A DNA stretch of 21,809 nt. Origin: a virus. The notes under the pieces were generated by a model. The model was not told the DNA's origin, did not search any database, and was given only the letters and a program-made list of their open reading frames with translations. Location of the stretch: positions 1 through 21,809 of IMG/VR virus record IMGVR_UViG_3300001097_000063. One strand, written 5' to 3'. Positions 4,803-13,950 of this stretch are shown in pieces. Each line of letters opens with the position of its first letter. The stretch's first letter is position 1. The translations under genes were made by a program, and so were the position numbers.

Positions 4803-5963
4803 ATGAAAACAATAAACGATAAAGAAAAAAGTTTCAATGATGTTTTAGAAGACTCTTTTAGCAAACTAGATAAAGCAATACTTAACGGTTCAGAATTAAA
4901 TGAGGAAGTAGTTCGTGAATATTGTGATTTAGATTATTTAACTGAGTCTTTTATTGACTTTTATGAGTATTTCTCAGAAAGCTCAAAAACATTTAGTGTG
5001 GTTCAAAAAATGTTAGGAGATTATTTTATTTCAAAGTACTACTTATATAAGCTTTTAGGAAGTGTTCGAATTACTCAAGAAGTTGATATTGATGTAGAAG
5101 AACATAAAGTATTTAATAACTTAATGAGAGCATTTGAAGTAGCGAAGTCTGATAAGAAAAGCGAACTACAAAGTGAATCAAATACAACAAAGAAAGAAGC
5201 GTTAATAAATGATATTATTAATTTGAATTTTGCTTGTAGTGAACAAATTAAATTAGATTCATCTGATATGTCTAAGAATGTTGCTAGTAAATATGGTGGT
5301 ATAAAAGTTTCAAAGCTATATGCTAATATGTTTGGTGGAGATAATATAGTAACAACAACTTTTTCAAACTCTATTCAAAACAATAGAATGAAAGAAGACC
5401 TTTATATATCTATTTCACCTTTAGATATTTTAACATTGAGTGAAAATAGCTATTCTTGGCAAAGTTGTTTGAGATTACAAGGAGAGTACGGTGCAGGGAG
5501 TCTATCTTATATCTTAGATGGGTCAACAGTAGTAGCATTCATTGGTAAGTATAACGATAACTTCCCTTGCTTAGATAAAAAATGGAGACAGTTAATGTAC
5601 ATTCAGAAAAGTAATTGTTCTGATGATTCATTAACAATAGCTCAATCTAGACAATATCCCAATGATATATCTGACGCAGAAAGTATTAGTAGAAGACTTT
5701 TAATGTCTAAGATAAATGATTTCGCAGGTGAGAATCTATCTTACAAAAAAGTAATTCCAACAGAGAATATTGAAGAAAATGAGAATGCTCCTCATTATTA
5801 TGATTTAAGAAGTAATCATCATGGAGTTCAAACAACACATGAGAGTTTTAAAAACATTCCACATTTTCTAGTTGGGTCAGAAGCTTATTGTATTGATTGT
5901 GGTTATTCACTTGGAAGAGAAGATAGTCACTACGGGTATACCTGTAATGATTGTAGTTATTAA
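4803..5963 (+). CDS. Zinc-ribbon-tailed phage protein, paralogue A, 386 aa
   Basis: Not a named family I recognise. Residues 1-190 are helical and charged. Residues about 195-310 form a core shared with the gene at 6922-7989: an L-T-x-S-x-N segment, then SWQSCLRL, a GEYGAGSLSYILDGSTVVAF stretch and KWRQLMYI. The invariant W-x-S-C-L and G-x-x-x-Y-x-L-D-x-S-T pattern suggests a conserved site. The C-terminus (about 362-386) is a zinc ribbon with two C-x-x-C pairs (CIDC, CNDC). A GGAGG ribosome site is 10 bases upstream of ATG. Part of the operon 4704-7989. Both Trp codons are TGG. Cytosolic, no signal. Confidence 0.8.
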   Translation: MKTINDKEKSFNDVLEDSFSKLDKAILNGSELNEEVVREYCDLDYLTESFIDFYEYFSESSKTFSVVQKMLGDYFISKYYLYKLLGSVRITQEVDIDVEEHKVFNNLMRAFEVAKSDKKSELQSESNTTKKEALINDIINLNFACSEQIKLDSSDMSKNVASKYGGIKVSKLYANMFGGDNIVTTTFSNSIQNNRMKEDLYISISPLDILTLSENSYSWQSCLRLQGEYGAGSLSYILDGSTVVAFIGKYNDNFPCLDKKWRQLMYIQKSNCSDDSLTIAQSRQYPNDISDAESISRRLLMSKINDFAGENLSYKKVIPTENIEENENAPHYYDLRSNHHGVQTTHESFKNIPHFLVGSEAYCIDCGYSLGREDSHYGYTCNDCSY

Positions 5964-5981
5964 CTAGGAGGAGAGAATATA

Positions 5982-6908
5982 ATGATAAAACAAAAAAACA
6001 TAGCCATAGGTGAGACTCTTAGAGATGTGGAAACCTTTAAACTAATTTTGGGTCTTACTCAAAAAGAATTAAAGAACACACTGGTTAAAGATATTTTACC
6101 ACTGTTCTACAGCAAAGACATGATTAGAAGCAAAGACGGATATATTAAGGTTGTGGGTGAAGAAGATGTGATGTTACTTGCACATATGGATACAGTATTC
6201 AAAACTCCACCAACAACTTTTATATTCGACAAGGAACAAGAGTTAATAACTTCGCCAGATGGATTGGGTGGAGACGATAGATGTGGTATATTCGGTATTC
6301 TAGCTCTACTTTTAGCGGGACACCGCCCACATATACTGTTTACTGAAGATGAAGAAATTGGTGGAGTTGGAGCTCGCAAGGCTTCAAAAGAAGAAATTGT
6401 TCCAGTTGATATAAAATACTTAATTCAACTGGATAGACGAGGAAGTGAAGACGCAGTGTTTTATTGTTGCGATAGCCCAGATTTTCATTCCTTAGTAGAA
6501 GGGTACGGATTTAAAAAGACTAGTGGGAGCTTTACAGATATTGATACACTAATGCCTATCTGGGACATATGTGGCGTAAACTTGTCAATAGGATACTACA
6601 ATGAACATAGAGAATATGAATACGTAGACATTAAAGAAATGATTGCTACTATCGAAAAAGTTTCCAAGATGATAAATACATTGCCTAAAGAGAAACCAGT
6701 TTTTATTGAAAAAACATATGTTTACTACAAGAGAAAAAATAAAACTATTGATTTTTATCAAGGAATGTATCAACAAGAAAGTGAAGAAGGTGGATTTGAT
6801 ATAGTCTGTTACGCGTGTGGGAAATTTCATAAAGACACTTTTTCGAAGAGTGTATATGGTATGGATTTATGTGACGGATGTCATGGACTATTAGAGGTTC
6901 CGTCTTAA
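5982..6908 (+). CDS. M20/M28-like metallopeptidase fused to a zinc ribbon, 308 aa
   Basis: The first 240 residues follow the di-zinc aminopeptidase plan of the M20/M28 clan (cf. PepT): AHMDTVF (His/Asp ligands), DGLGGDDRCG (bridging Asp), FTEDEEIGG-like LFTEDEEIGGVGA (catalytic and ligand Glu), LIQLDRRG (ligand Asp) and NEHREYEY (ligand His). All five metal/catalytic positions appear present, so hydrolysis of a peptide or related amide is plausible; the substrate is unknown. The dimerisation domain of typical M20 enzymes is missing, making it compact. Residues about 276-303 add a zinc ribbon (CYAC...CDGC), unusual for a peptidase and shared in style with both flanking genes. GGAGG before ATG; 13 nt separate it from the next gene. 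Cytosolic. Confidence 0.82.
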   Translation: MIKQKNIAIGETLRDVETFKLILGLTQKELKNTLVKDILPLFYSKDMIRSKDGYIKVVGEEDVMLLAHMDTVFKTPPTTFIFDKEQELITSPDGLGGDDRCGIFGILALLLAGHRPHILFTEDEEIGGVGARKASKEEIVPVDIKYLIQLDRRGSEDAVFYCCDSPDFHSLVEGYGFKKTSGSFTDIDTLMPIWDICGVNLSIGYYNEHREYEYVDIKEMIATIEKVSKMINTLPKEKPVFIEKTYVYYKRKNKTIDFYQGMYQQESEEGGFDIVCYACGKFHKDTFSKSVYGMDLCDGCHGLLEVPS

Positions 6909-6921
6909 ACGGAGGTGATAC

Positions 6922-7989
6922 ATGTTAAAAGACATAAAAGACTTTTATAAGAATGGTTACGGGGTCGAGATAATTGACCCCAATCCTCTTATTTCCTTAC
7001 ACAATGAAAATAAAAAGGAAATAATCAATATGTTTGGGGGTCAAAAGAAAATAGAAATAGATATTGAAACTACAGTAAGTGACAGAGAGTATAGAAAGAT
7101 TCTTAATGTTTTTTCTAAGAAGTATGAGGGCATAAATGTACTATTGGAGCTAATAACCAAAGATGAATTTTTGAATAATAGAATTACTAGCAAAATAGAG
7201 TATAGTGAGGAAAAATTTAATAAAGGAATGAAAGTATCCAAAATACTCAAAAAAGCTGTAAATTATAATCCGTACGATTTACAAACTGACTATTCAATGA
7301 TTATACAGAAGTCGAAGATAGTTGGACAACTTGTTTTTAGTGTAGATATTTTAGATATGCTCACAATAAGTTTAAATAATAAAAATTGGAGTAGTTGTCT
7401 AAATCTCACCGATGGTATATACAGGGGTGGGACTTATGCTTATCTATTAGATAGTAGTACTTTTGTGGCTTATTTAAAGACAAATACAACGGTCATCAAT
7501 GGGGTTGAGATAGACGACAAACAATGGAGGCAATTAGTACATATTAATATAGAAAGGTCTCAAGCATTGTTTTCTAAGAACTATCCTTATGAATCAGATA
7601 TTTTAAGCACTGCTGTTAGAGAAAATCTTGAGGAGCTGTTATCTAAATATAAAAATTTACAGAATAAATGGATGTTAGTGAAAAAGATGGGAATCATAAG
7701 ACAATCAATAAATGATGTCGGTATGACTTTTGATTACAATGATATATTATTATCCTCCTCTGAAGAAAAAGATATGAGTGCTATATATCATAAGAAGGGA
7801 AGTATGGAATTATCTGTAGATATTGGGATTATGAAAATCCCTTGTCCAATATGTGGCGAAAAACATATTGATAGTGAAGATATGATTATGTGTAGCGACT
7901 GTGACACTATGATTAAGTGCAAGTCTTGTGGGGAATATAATTGAAAGAGTTATATGACTGAAGACGATATATGTTACGAATGTTTTTAG
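6922..7989 (+). CDS. Zinc-ribbon-tailed phage protein, paralogue B, 355 aa (one TGA=Trp)
   Basis: Paralogue of 4803-5963 over the core: LTISLNNKNWSSCLNL, a G-x-Y-x-G-G-x-Y-A-Y-L-L-D-S-S-T segment and QWRQLVHI. The C-terminus has two zinc ribbons in a row: CPIC...CSDC and CKSC...CYEC. The second ribbon is complete only if the TGA at 7942-7944 is read as Trp; the frame then continues through the C-x-x-C pair and stops at TAG (7987-7989). A standard-code reading would leave a half ribbon. GGAGGTG precedes ATG. Last gene before the promoter at 8000-8028. Function unknown; possible nucleic-acid or protein contact through the ribbons is inference. Confidence 0.82.
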
Positions 7990-7999
7990 AAAATAATAT

Positions 8000-8028
8000 T
8001 TGACAAAATTAAATTTATATGATATAAT
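8000..8028 (+). promoter_or_regulatory. Sigma-70 promoter for the recombination/replication operon
   Basis: TTGACA (8000-8005), 17-nt spacer, TATAAT (8023-8028), extended -10. One of the best matches in the window, placed 11 bp after the stop of the previous gene. Confidence 0.88.
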
Positions 8029-8076
8029 TATAGATGTAGAAAATGAAAGTATAAAAAAAAATAAAGGAGTGATGTA

Positions 8077-8964
8077 ATGTCAGATTTAAGACAGGGTTAC
8101 AGTTCAGTAGTTATTAAGGGAGAATTAATGGAGAATACTCTCGAGCAAAATATTAGTAAGAGAGATGGTTTCCCCTATATCGCAGGAGACTTGTCAATCA
8201 AAACAAGTGATGATAATATTGTCAAAGTAAACATGTATGCAGGAAAGTTTAAAAAAGCTGGTGGGGAAAGTAAATTATTCAAGAGTTTCAAATCTATCAT
8301 GGAAACTTATAAGTCTTCAGCAGACGCAGGAGAAGGGCAAAAAGGAGATAATGTAGAATTTACTAGTGCAGAGTTATCTCCAAATAGTTTTATGACAGAT
8401 GATGGAAGTATACTTGAGAACTACAATGTAAGAGGTGTATTCCCAAATAGAATAAAAGGAGAATTCGAACCTACTGGAACATTCGGAGTTGAAGTATTAA
8501 TTGACTCTATATTTGATGAAATGGATGAGGAAACACAAATGGAAACAGGAGCTAAGATTATAAAAGGTTATTTTATTGGGTACGCAGGAAGCGTTGTGGA
8601 GTTAGAATTTGCAGTAGAAAGTCCACAAAAAGTGAGTTACGTTGAGTCTCAATATAAAAAAGGAGACACTGTTAAATTATTCGGTCAAATGAAAAATAAA
8701 GAAGTTACTATCACCAAGACAGAAGAGATGGCTTTTGGAGAAGACATTGTTCAAGAAAGAACAGTATCGAAGAAAAGATTGCTTGTCACTAGAGGAACAA
8801 CTCCTTACTCAGATGGTAAAGAATATGCCATTGAAGAAGTTAAAGAAGCACTTAAGATGAGAAATATCAATTTAAAGTCAAAAAGCAAAACATCTAAGCC
8901 TGCTAAACCTAAAGCTAAAGAGACTAGTGGTTCTGGCGGTAGTTTTGACCCATCAAACTTTTAG
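8077..8964 (+). CDS. Single-stranded DNA-binding-like protein, 295 aa
   Basis: The body is beta-rich with motifs typical of large phage SSB-type proteins (SSVVIKGELMENTLEQ, NVEFTSAELSPNSF), followed by a basic, low-complexity linker near residues 268-285 (KSKSKTSKPAKPKAKE) and a glycine/serine tail ending SFDPSNF. A flexible tail with a terminal acidic/aromatic tip is how SSB proteins recruit partners. The immediate downstream gene is a Sak4-like ATPase, and SSB plus Sak4 pairs are a known recombination cassette in phages. The family is not certain from sequence alone; a general phage OB-fold DNA-binding protein is the alternative. AAAGGAGTGATGTA precedes ATG. No Trp codons. Confidence 0.65.
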   Translation: MSDLRQGYSSVVIKGELMENTLEQNISKRDGFPYIAGDLSIKTSDDNIVKVNMYAGKFKKAGGESKLFKSFKSIMETYKSSADAGEGQKGDNVEFTSAELSPNSFMTDDGSILENYNVRGVFPNRIKGEFEPTGTFGVEVLIDSIFDEMDEETQMETGAKIIKGYFIGYAGSVVELEFAVESPQKVSYVESQYKKGDTVKLFGQMKNKEVTITKTEEMAFGEDIVQERTVSKKRLLVTRGTTPYSDGKEYAIEEVKEALKMRNINLKSKSKTSKPAKPKAKETSGSGGSFDPSNF

Positions 8965-9011
8965 TCAGAATGCAGTCGTAAGTTATTAGAAAAAATAAAA
9001 GGAGTGATTAG

Positions 9012-10043
9012 ATGTTAGATTTAATGAATGTGGAAGAACATATCCCTAGTACCAATCTAAAGGGGTATTCAGTAATGATTTATGGTGAGAAAAAAGTTGG
9101 CAAAACATACAATGCAAGTCAATTTCCAAAACCTCTACTATTAGCTTTTGAAAAAGGGTACAGTGCTTTATTCGGAGTAAAGGCTGTATCAATTAATAAA
9201 TGAACTGAAGCTAAAGAAGTATTAAGACAGTTGTCGAAAGATGAAGTCAAGGACCAGTATGAGACTGTCATAGTCGACACTGCTGACATAGCTGTAGAGT
9301 ACGTAAAAGATTATATCTGTAACAGAGAACAAGTTGGTAAAATAGGAGATATTGGATACGGACAAGGTTATGGAATGTATGAAGAAGAATTTGATAGATT
9401 CATTAGAGAAATTCCAAAAATGGGATATGGTCTAGTAATCATCTCTCATGATAAAGATAAAGTCTTCACTGATGAAAGTGGTCATGAGTACAATAAAATC
9501 ACAACAACATTAGACAAGAGAGCTCACAAGGTTGTAACAAGAGCTGTTGATATTTACGCTTATGCTAGAATGGTGACAAATTCAGAGGGGGTTGAAAGCA
9601 GAAAATTATTCTTAAGAGGAACAGAGAGATTTGAAGCTGGAAGTAGATTTAAAAATATCAAACCTTTCGTAGAGTTTTCTCATGATGGATTAGCCGAGGC
9701 AGTTAAAGATGCAGTCTTGTCTGAGGCGGAAGAAAAAGGCATTAAAGTTTCTGAAGAAGTAAAGAACTTAAGAGAAGAAACTGCAGAAGACCACGGAACT
9801 TTCCAGGAAGAAAAAAATAGATTTGATGATTTAACTGGAGCGTTTATGGAAGAGGGAATTGCATTACTAGGTAATTTAGAAGACCCTGATGAAGTTACTC
9901 AGGGCAAAAGAGAGTTGTCAGACAAAATAATAACCCTAGTAGAAGAAGAACTAGGAAAAGGAAGAAAGGTTTCTGAGATGAGTAAATCTCAAGTAGACAT
10001 TTTATTCCTAATAAATAATAGAATAGAGAACGAATTGAAGTAG
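9012..10043 (+). CDS. Sak4-like RecA-fold ATPase (AAA_24 type), 343 aa (one TGA=Trp)
   Basis: Walker A GEKKVGKT at residues 25-32 and Walker B ETVIVDT at 84-90, with an SHD motif (VIISHDKDK) further on, match the phage Sak4/AAA_24 group: RecA-like ATPases that promote single-strand annealing and recombination with an SSB partner. Residue 64 is the in-frame TGA (9201-9203); the frame continues without break, and Trp is common in this position of the family (SINKWTEAKEVL). Residues beyond about 220 form a charged helical extension. Stop TAG. A strong terminator follows at 10052-10080. Standard-code annotation would split this gene in two. Confidence 0.87.
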
Positions 10044-10051
10044 TAAAATTG

Positions 10052-10080
10052 AATAGGAGTATAATACTCCTATTTTTTTT
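10052..10080 (+). terminator. Rho-independent terminator
   Basis: ATAGGAGTAT/ATACTCCTAT stem with a tiny loop followed by eight T. It would end the SSB-Sak4 transcript. No clear promoter lies between it and the next gene at 10101, so leaky read-through probably feeds the downstream operon; a weak TATAAT at 10060-10065 has only a poorly placed -35. Confidence 0.88.
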
Positions 10081-10100
10081 ATTAATGAAGAGGTGGTTAA

Positions 10101-10595
10101 ATGGCAAATAAAGTAAAATGTCCAGTTTGTGAGGAACGCTTCTATAAAGAAGAAGTGGATTTTGTGAAGAAGGGAAGAAGATATTATCACAAAGAATGTG
10201 TAGAAGAACAAGCAGAAGTTGATGAAGCGAATTCTGTGGTAAACCATGAAAATATGGTGGAAATAATAAAAAAAATATTTGATATAAAATATCCAAGTCC
10301 TAGAATACTTAAACAGATAAAAGACTATCAAAAAAAAGGTTACACTTACTTTGGCATATGAAAAACCCTAGAGTACTGGTTTATACTAGAAGGGAATTCT
10401 ACTAAGAAAGCTCATGGCGGAATAGGAATAGTACCCTACGTTTATGAGGACGCTTCTATTTACTATAGGAAGGTTAAAGAGAGCAAGGAGTCTGGTAACC
10501 AAAAAGTGAATAAGGAAGAACATAAGGTAGTTATAGCGAGACCAGATAAAAAAAGTGTTTTCGAGAAAAGAAAGATAGATATGAAAGAATTATAG
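10101..10595 (+). CDS. Small zinc-finger phage protein, 164 aa (one TGA=Trp)
   Basis: The N-terminus has a zinc-finger-like CPVC...HKEC arrangement (residues 8-34). The C-terminal half contains a stretch seen in many Firmicutes phage proteins of unknown function: GYTYFGIWKTLEYWF ... HGGIGIVPYVYEDA ... YY. The Trp in GIWKTL is the TGA at 10359-10361, after which the frame runs to TAG at 10593-10595. The stop overlaps the GGAGGTG ribosome site of the helicase. Position between recombination ATPase and helicase suggests a replication accessory role such as a helicase loader-like factor, but this is only context. Confidence 0.78.
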
Positions 10596-10605
10596 GAGGT
10601 GAACT

Positions 10606-13600
10606 TTGAGTAGTTTTAAAGATATAAATATAGAAGAATTGTACGACAACAAAGCAGTATTAATGTTATTTGGTGCTCTTTTGAACAACCCAACAACATT
10701 ATTAAAACATGATAGATTTAAATTAGAGGTGTCAGATTTTGTAGCAAGACATCATAGAATTGTTTTCTCTGCGATAAATAATTTAGTTAATTCTGGAGTG
10801 GATAGGTTGGACTCTATTGCGATAGACAGTTATTTAAATAAGTATCCAGAGCAGTATGAAATATTTCGGAGTAATAGAGGACTAGAAGCTCTTGAATTTG
10901 CAAAGAATAGTGCTGATGGAGACAATTTTGTGTATTACTATAATCGTGTAAAAAAGTTCTCTTTATTGAGGGCTTATTTGAAGTCTGGGGTAGACATAAG
11001 ATTTATATATGACCCAGACGAACTTAATTCAGACAAGAAAGAAAAAATGCAAAATGGTTTAGACAAGATGTCTATAAATGAAATAATTAATCTAGTAGAC
11101 ATGAAGATAGTAGAGGTTAGACAAAGCTTTGAAATGAGTGCAGATAGTTATGGACAAAGAGCTGGTCAAAATATTGTTGGTTTAATAGATGACTTATTAG
11201 AAAAACCTGCAATTGGACTACCTTTAAATGGCAGTTATATAAACGGTATCGTAAGAGGTGCAAGACTTAAAAAACTCTATATGAGAAGTGCTCCTACTGG
11301 TGTGGGGAAGGCTATCCCAAACTATACTAAGATACCAACTCCAGAAGGATTTAAAAGGGTTGATGAGGTAAAAATTGGTTCTTACATTTTTGGAAGAAAT
11401 GGAAAGCCAACAAAAGTAGTGGGCGTCCATCCGCAAGAGAGTGAAAAAGAAATAAACAAAGTTACTTTCGCTGATGGTAGAGTTGCCGAAACATGTGACG
11501 AACACTTATGGGAATATTTTACAGATAGAAGATGTGCCCATAAGACAAAAACTACTAAGCAGATACTCGAAGAAGCTAAATCTCTTGGTGGATTTAAAGG
11601 AACAAGTGGGTATACTTTTAAAGTTCCGATAAATGGTGCAGTTGAGTATAATGAAAAAGAATATGGACTTAAACCCTACACTTTTGGAGCACTATTGGGA
11701 GATGGAAGTTTCAGGTATGTAAGTGGAAGAAGAGATTTAACGTTCTCTGCTGCCGATGAAGAAATAATATCTACAATGTCCAAATTAGAGGGGTGGCACT
11801 ATGAGAAAGAAAAAAGTGAAAACTATTCTTGGTTCTTTAGGAAAGAAAAAAACACTAACAACAGAATTTCTGTTGAAGAATCAATAGGTTACAAAGACTT
11901 ATGGAATGCCAAAAGTGAAGATAAATTTATTCCTGACGACTATTTATTGGGGTCTATAGACCAAAGAATGTGCCTACTACAGGGGCTTCTTGATACAGAT
12001 GGCTCAATAGATAAAAAAGGAAGAGTTGCTTATCACACTATTAGTGTAAAACTTAAAGATGACGTTGTGAGTTTAGCTAGAAGTCTTGGTTATATACCAA
12101 CAATCATAGAGGACATAAGAGATAAATACTCTACAGGAGTTTGTTATAAAATTAATATACAAATGCCACACGAAGATAAGCTAAAAGTATTTAGGTTTTC
12201 TAGAAAATTAAATATTGCGAATAAGTATGTTTTAACGTTAAAAAGAAAAGAGCATAAAGATTATAATCCAATAGTAAATATAGAAAAAATGGGTTTCTCT
12301 ACAGAGATGACTTGTTTTACAGTTGACAACGATGAACACTTGTTCCTAATGAATGATTATATTGTAACTCACAATACTAGATTCAGTGCGGGAGATGCTA
12401 TAAACCTAGCAGTAGATAAAGTTTGGGACTCAAAGAAAAATGATTGAGTATCTAATGGTATAAGTATGCCATCACTATTTATTACTACAGAGCTAGAAAT
12501 ACAAGAGATACAAACATTATTCCTTGCCTTTGTCTCAAATGTAAATGAGGCACATATATTAGATGGAGAATATGACGAAGGAGAAAAGGAAAGGGTAATA
12601 GAAGCTGCACACATCATAAAGGGAGCTCCAATTTGGATAGAACACTTGTCTAATCATAATATTCAACAAGTAGACAATATGGTAACGAGACATAAATTAA
12701 AGCATGATGTACATTATGTATTTTTCGATTATGTTCACACTACTTTAAAGATACTTGCCGAAATTGCTTCTGCCAGTAGAGGAGTCAGACTAAGAGAAGA
12801 TAATGTTCTGTTGATGTTTGTAAGTAGATTAAAGAAGATAGCCAATGAGTTAGGAGTCTTTATATATACTGCTACGCAAGTTAATGGTGACTGGGATAAA
12901 GTAGACCAAGCTACACAAAATTTATTACGTGGTGTTTTTACGCCACTAAATTTCTTATCCGCATATCAAGTGGGGTTTTAATTTAACAAATTAAAGCTAA
13001 CGAGGAAGCCTAAGGTGAGAGCTATGGTAATCTCGTGGCATATTACTTAATAATGTATTAAGTAAGTCGCTGTATCGACTATTTCCAGTTAGATGGAAAG
13101 TAGGGTTACTATTGATAAGTAACGTAGTTTTAAGTAATTAAACTACTGAGAACCGAAACAGAAATTCTCTCCTTGGTAGGAGAGTAAGAGATAGTCAGTG
13201 CTTGTGGAAACACAAGAGTAACACGGCAAAATCAATGGCAGATTTGAATAACTTTTTATTCGCATCTTAGAAAGGTGTGTTGAAATTGAAAAAAAAATAG
13301 AAGTAAGTAGCATAGAAAATATTATAAATCTATGCGAATAAAAAGTAAACTAGAGTCGTCTATGTCAGCAATGGCGTAGTTAGGTACTGGTGAACTTACA
13401 AATGTAAGGTGTGCTATTAATTTAGTGCTAACGGGGAAACTCTAAGGGAGAAATCCTATGACAATCCCGTGCCAAGTTTAGTTAAAGGTGTAACGACTAT
13501 CCCAGCCAATAAAGGGAGTAGTTTTAAGGTGTAATTCCTTATTACGAAGAGCCAGTCCCTCCCATCTAGGGAGGTGCAGATATAGTCTAGTCCGTATTAA

Positions 13601-13935
13601 ATATCACGAAAGTGACGGTATAAACGAAAATTGATGTTGGAATAATTGCTTTAGAACCAACAGAAAAAGATATTAAAGCTATATCCCATATCTTAGATGA
13701 GAATTTCTTAGAAGTACCTAATATAGTGTTCCATGTATACAAGAACAGACGTTCTAAGTACAAGGGCGTAAAATTATGGTCGATAGCAGATTTGGGAACG
13801 TGTAGAATAACTGATTTATTTGTCACTAATTCGAAATATGAATTAATACCAATGAAGTCAACAGTAATAACTATTGAGAATGAACAGAAAAAAAGACAAC
13901 AGGGTACAGAGGATGTCCCTAGCGAAACCTTTTAA
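10606..13935 (+). CDS. DnaB-type replicative helicase, interrupted by one intein and two group I introns (one TGA=Trp)
   Basis: TTG start with TAGGAGGTG upstream. Coding parts: 10606-12933, 13226-13243 and 13627-13935; after removal of the intein (11311-12375) the protein is about 529 aa. Residues 1-200 match the DnaB N-terminal helical domain (LFGALLNNP, HHRIVFSAI). The RecA-like domain has Walker A SAPTGVGK^T (caret = intein), FITTELE, a Walker B-like VFFDYVH, and ATQVNG, then NLLRG-AKSMAD-KIDVGI, the conserved H4 region that reappears only when both introns are removed. TGA at 12445-12447 is read as Trp. The role would be 5'-3' unwinding at the phage fork with the primase encoded next. The C-terminal ~60 residues are polar and variable. 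Exon borders rest on P1 pairing and motif restoration. Confidence 0.87.
11311..12375 (+). mobile_element. Class 3 intein with LAGLIDADG homing endonuclease, 355 aa, in helicase Walker A
   Basis: The insert begins with Ala (AIPNYTKIPTPEGF), so the usual Cys1/Ser1 nucleophile is absent, and ends THN followed by Thr+1. It has Trp67 in DEHLW (block B), Cys335 in TCFTVDN (block F) and Thr+1: the W-C-T triplet that defines class 3 inteins, in which the block F Cys starts splicing. The middle holds two LAGLIDADG motifs, FGALLGDGSF (about 125-134) and LLQGLLDTDGSI (about 222-233), indicating a homing endonuclease with both acidic residues kept. Insertion between Lys and Thr of GVGKT is a classical intein site. 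All four Trp codons are TGG, none TGA. Confidence 0.88.
12934..13225 (+). mobile_element. Group I intron 1 of the helicase gene (292 nt)
   Basis: P1 forms between exon GTGGT and GCCAC (12942-12946) with the splice-site U.G pair. Core elements: GCTAACGAGGAAG (P, from 12996), GGTAATCTCGTGG (Q, near 13026), TGTATCGACTATT (R/P7, near 13071) and AGAGATAGTC (S, near 13187). The intron ends with G before GCAAAATCA, restoring LRG-AKS. No reading frame inside. The IA-type core resembles the T4 td intron. Confidence 0.85.
13244..13626 (+). mobile_element. Group I intron 2 of the helicase gene (383 nt)
   Basis: Core elements GCTAACGGGGAAACTCTAAG (13427-13446), GACAATCCCGTGCC (13460 on), TGTAACGACTATCCC (13489 on) and AGATATAGTC (13578 on) closely match the T4 td type. 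It follows exon GGCAGAT, P1 possible with GTCT (13358-13361), and ends in G before AAAATTGATG, giving ADKIDVG. Between the P1 strands is a perfect 15-bp hairpin (13251-13265 with 13332-13346) capped by about 66 nt of unexplained A-rich sequence. No open reading frame. Confidence 0.83.
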
Positions 13936-13950
13936 GTGGGAGGTGCTTAA

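Noticed and set aside
9012-9203. Truncated or split genes ending at TGA (also seen at 10361, 14328, 15573, 18689)
   Set aside because: Same-frame continuation with conserved motifs after every TGA makes recoding far simpler than a series of pseudogenes.
13234-13273. Exon 2 of the helicase continuing to its own stop (AKSMADLNNF...)
   Set aside because: The conserved continuation is KIDVGI, which appears only after removing the second intron whose full group I core is present.
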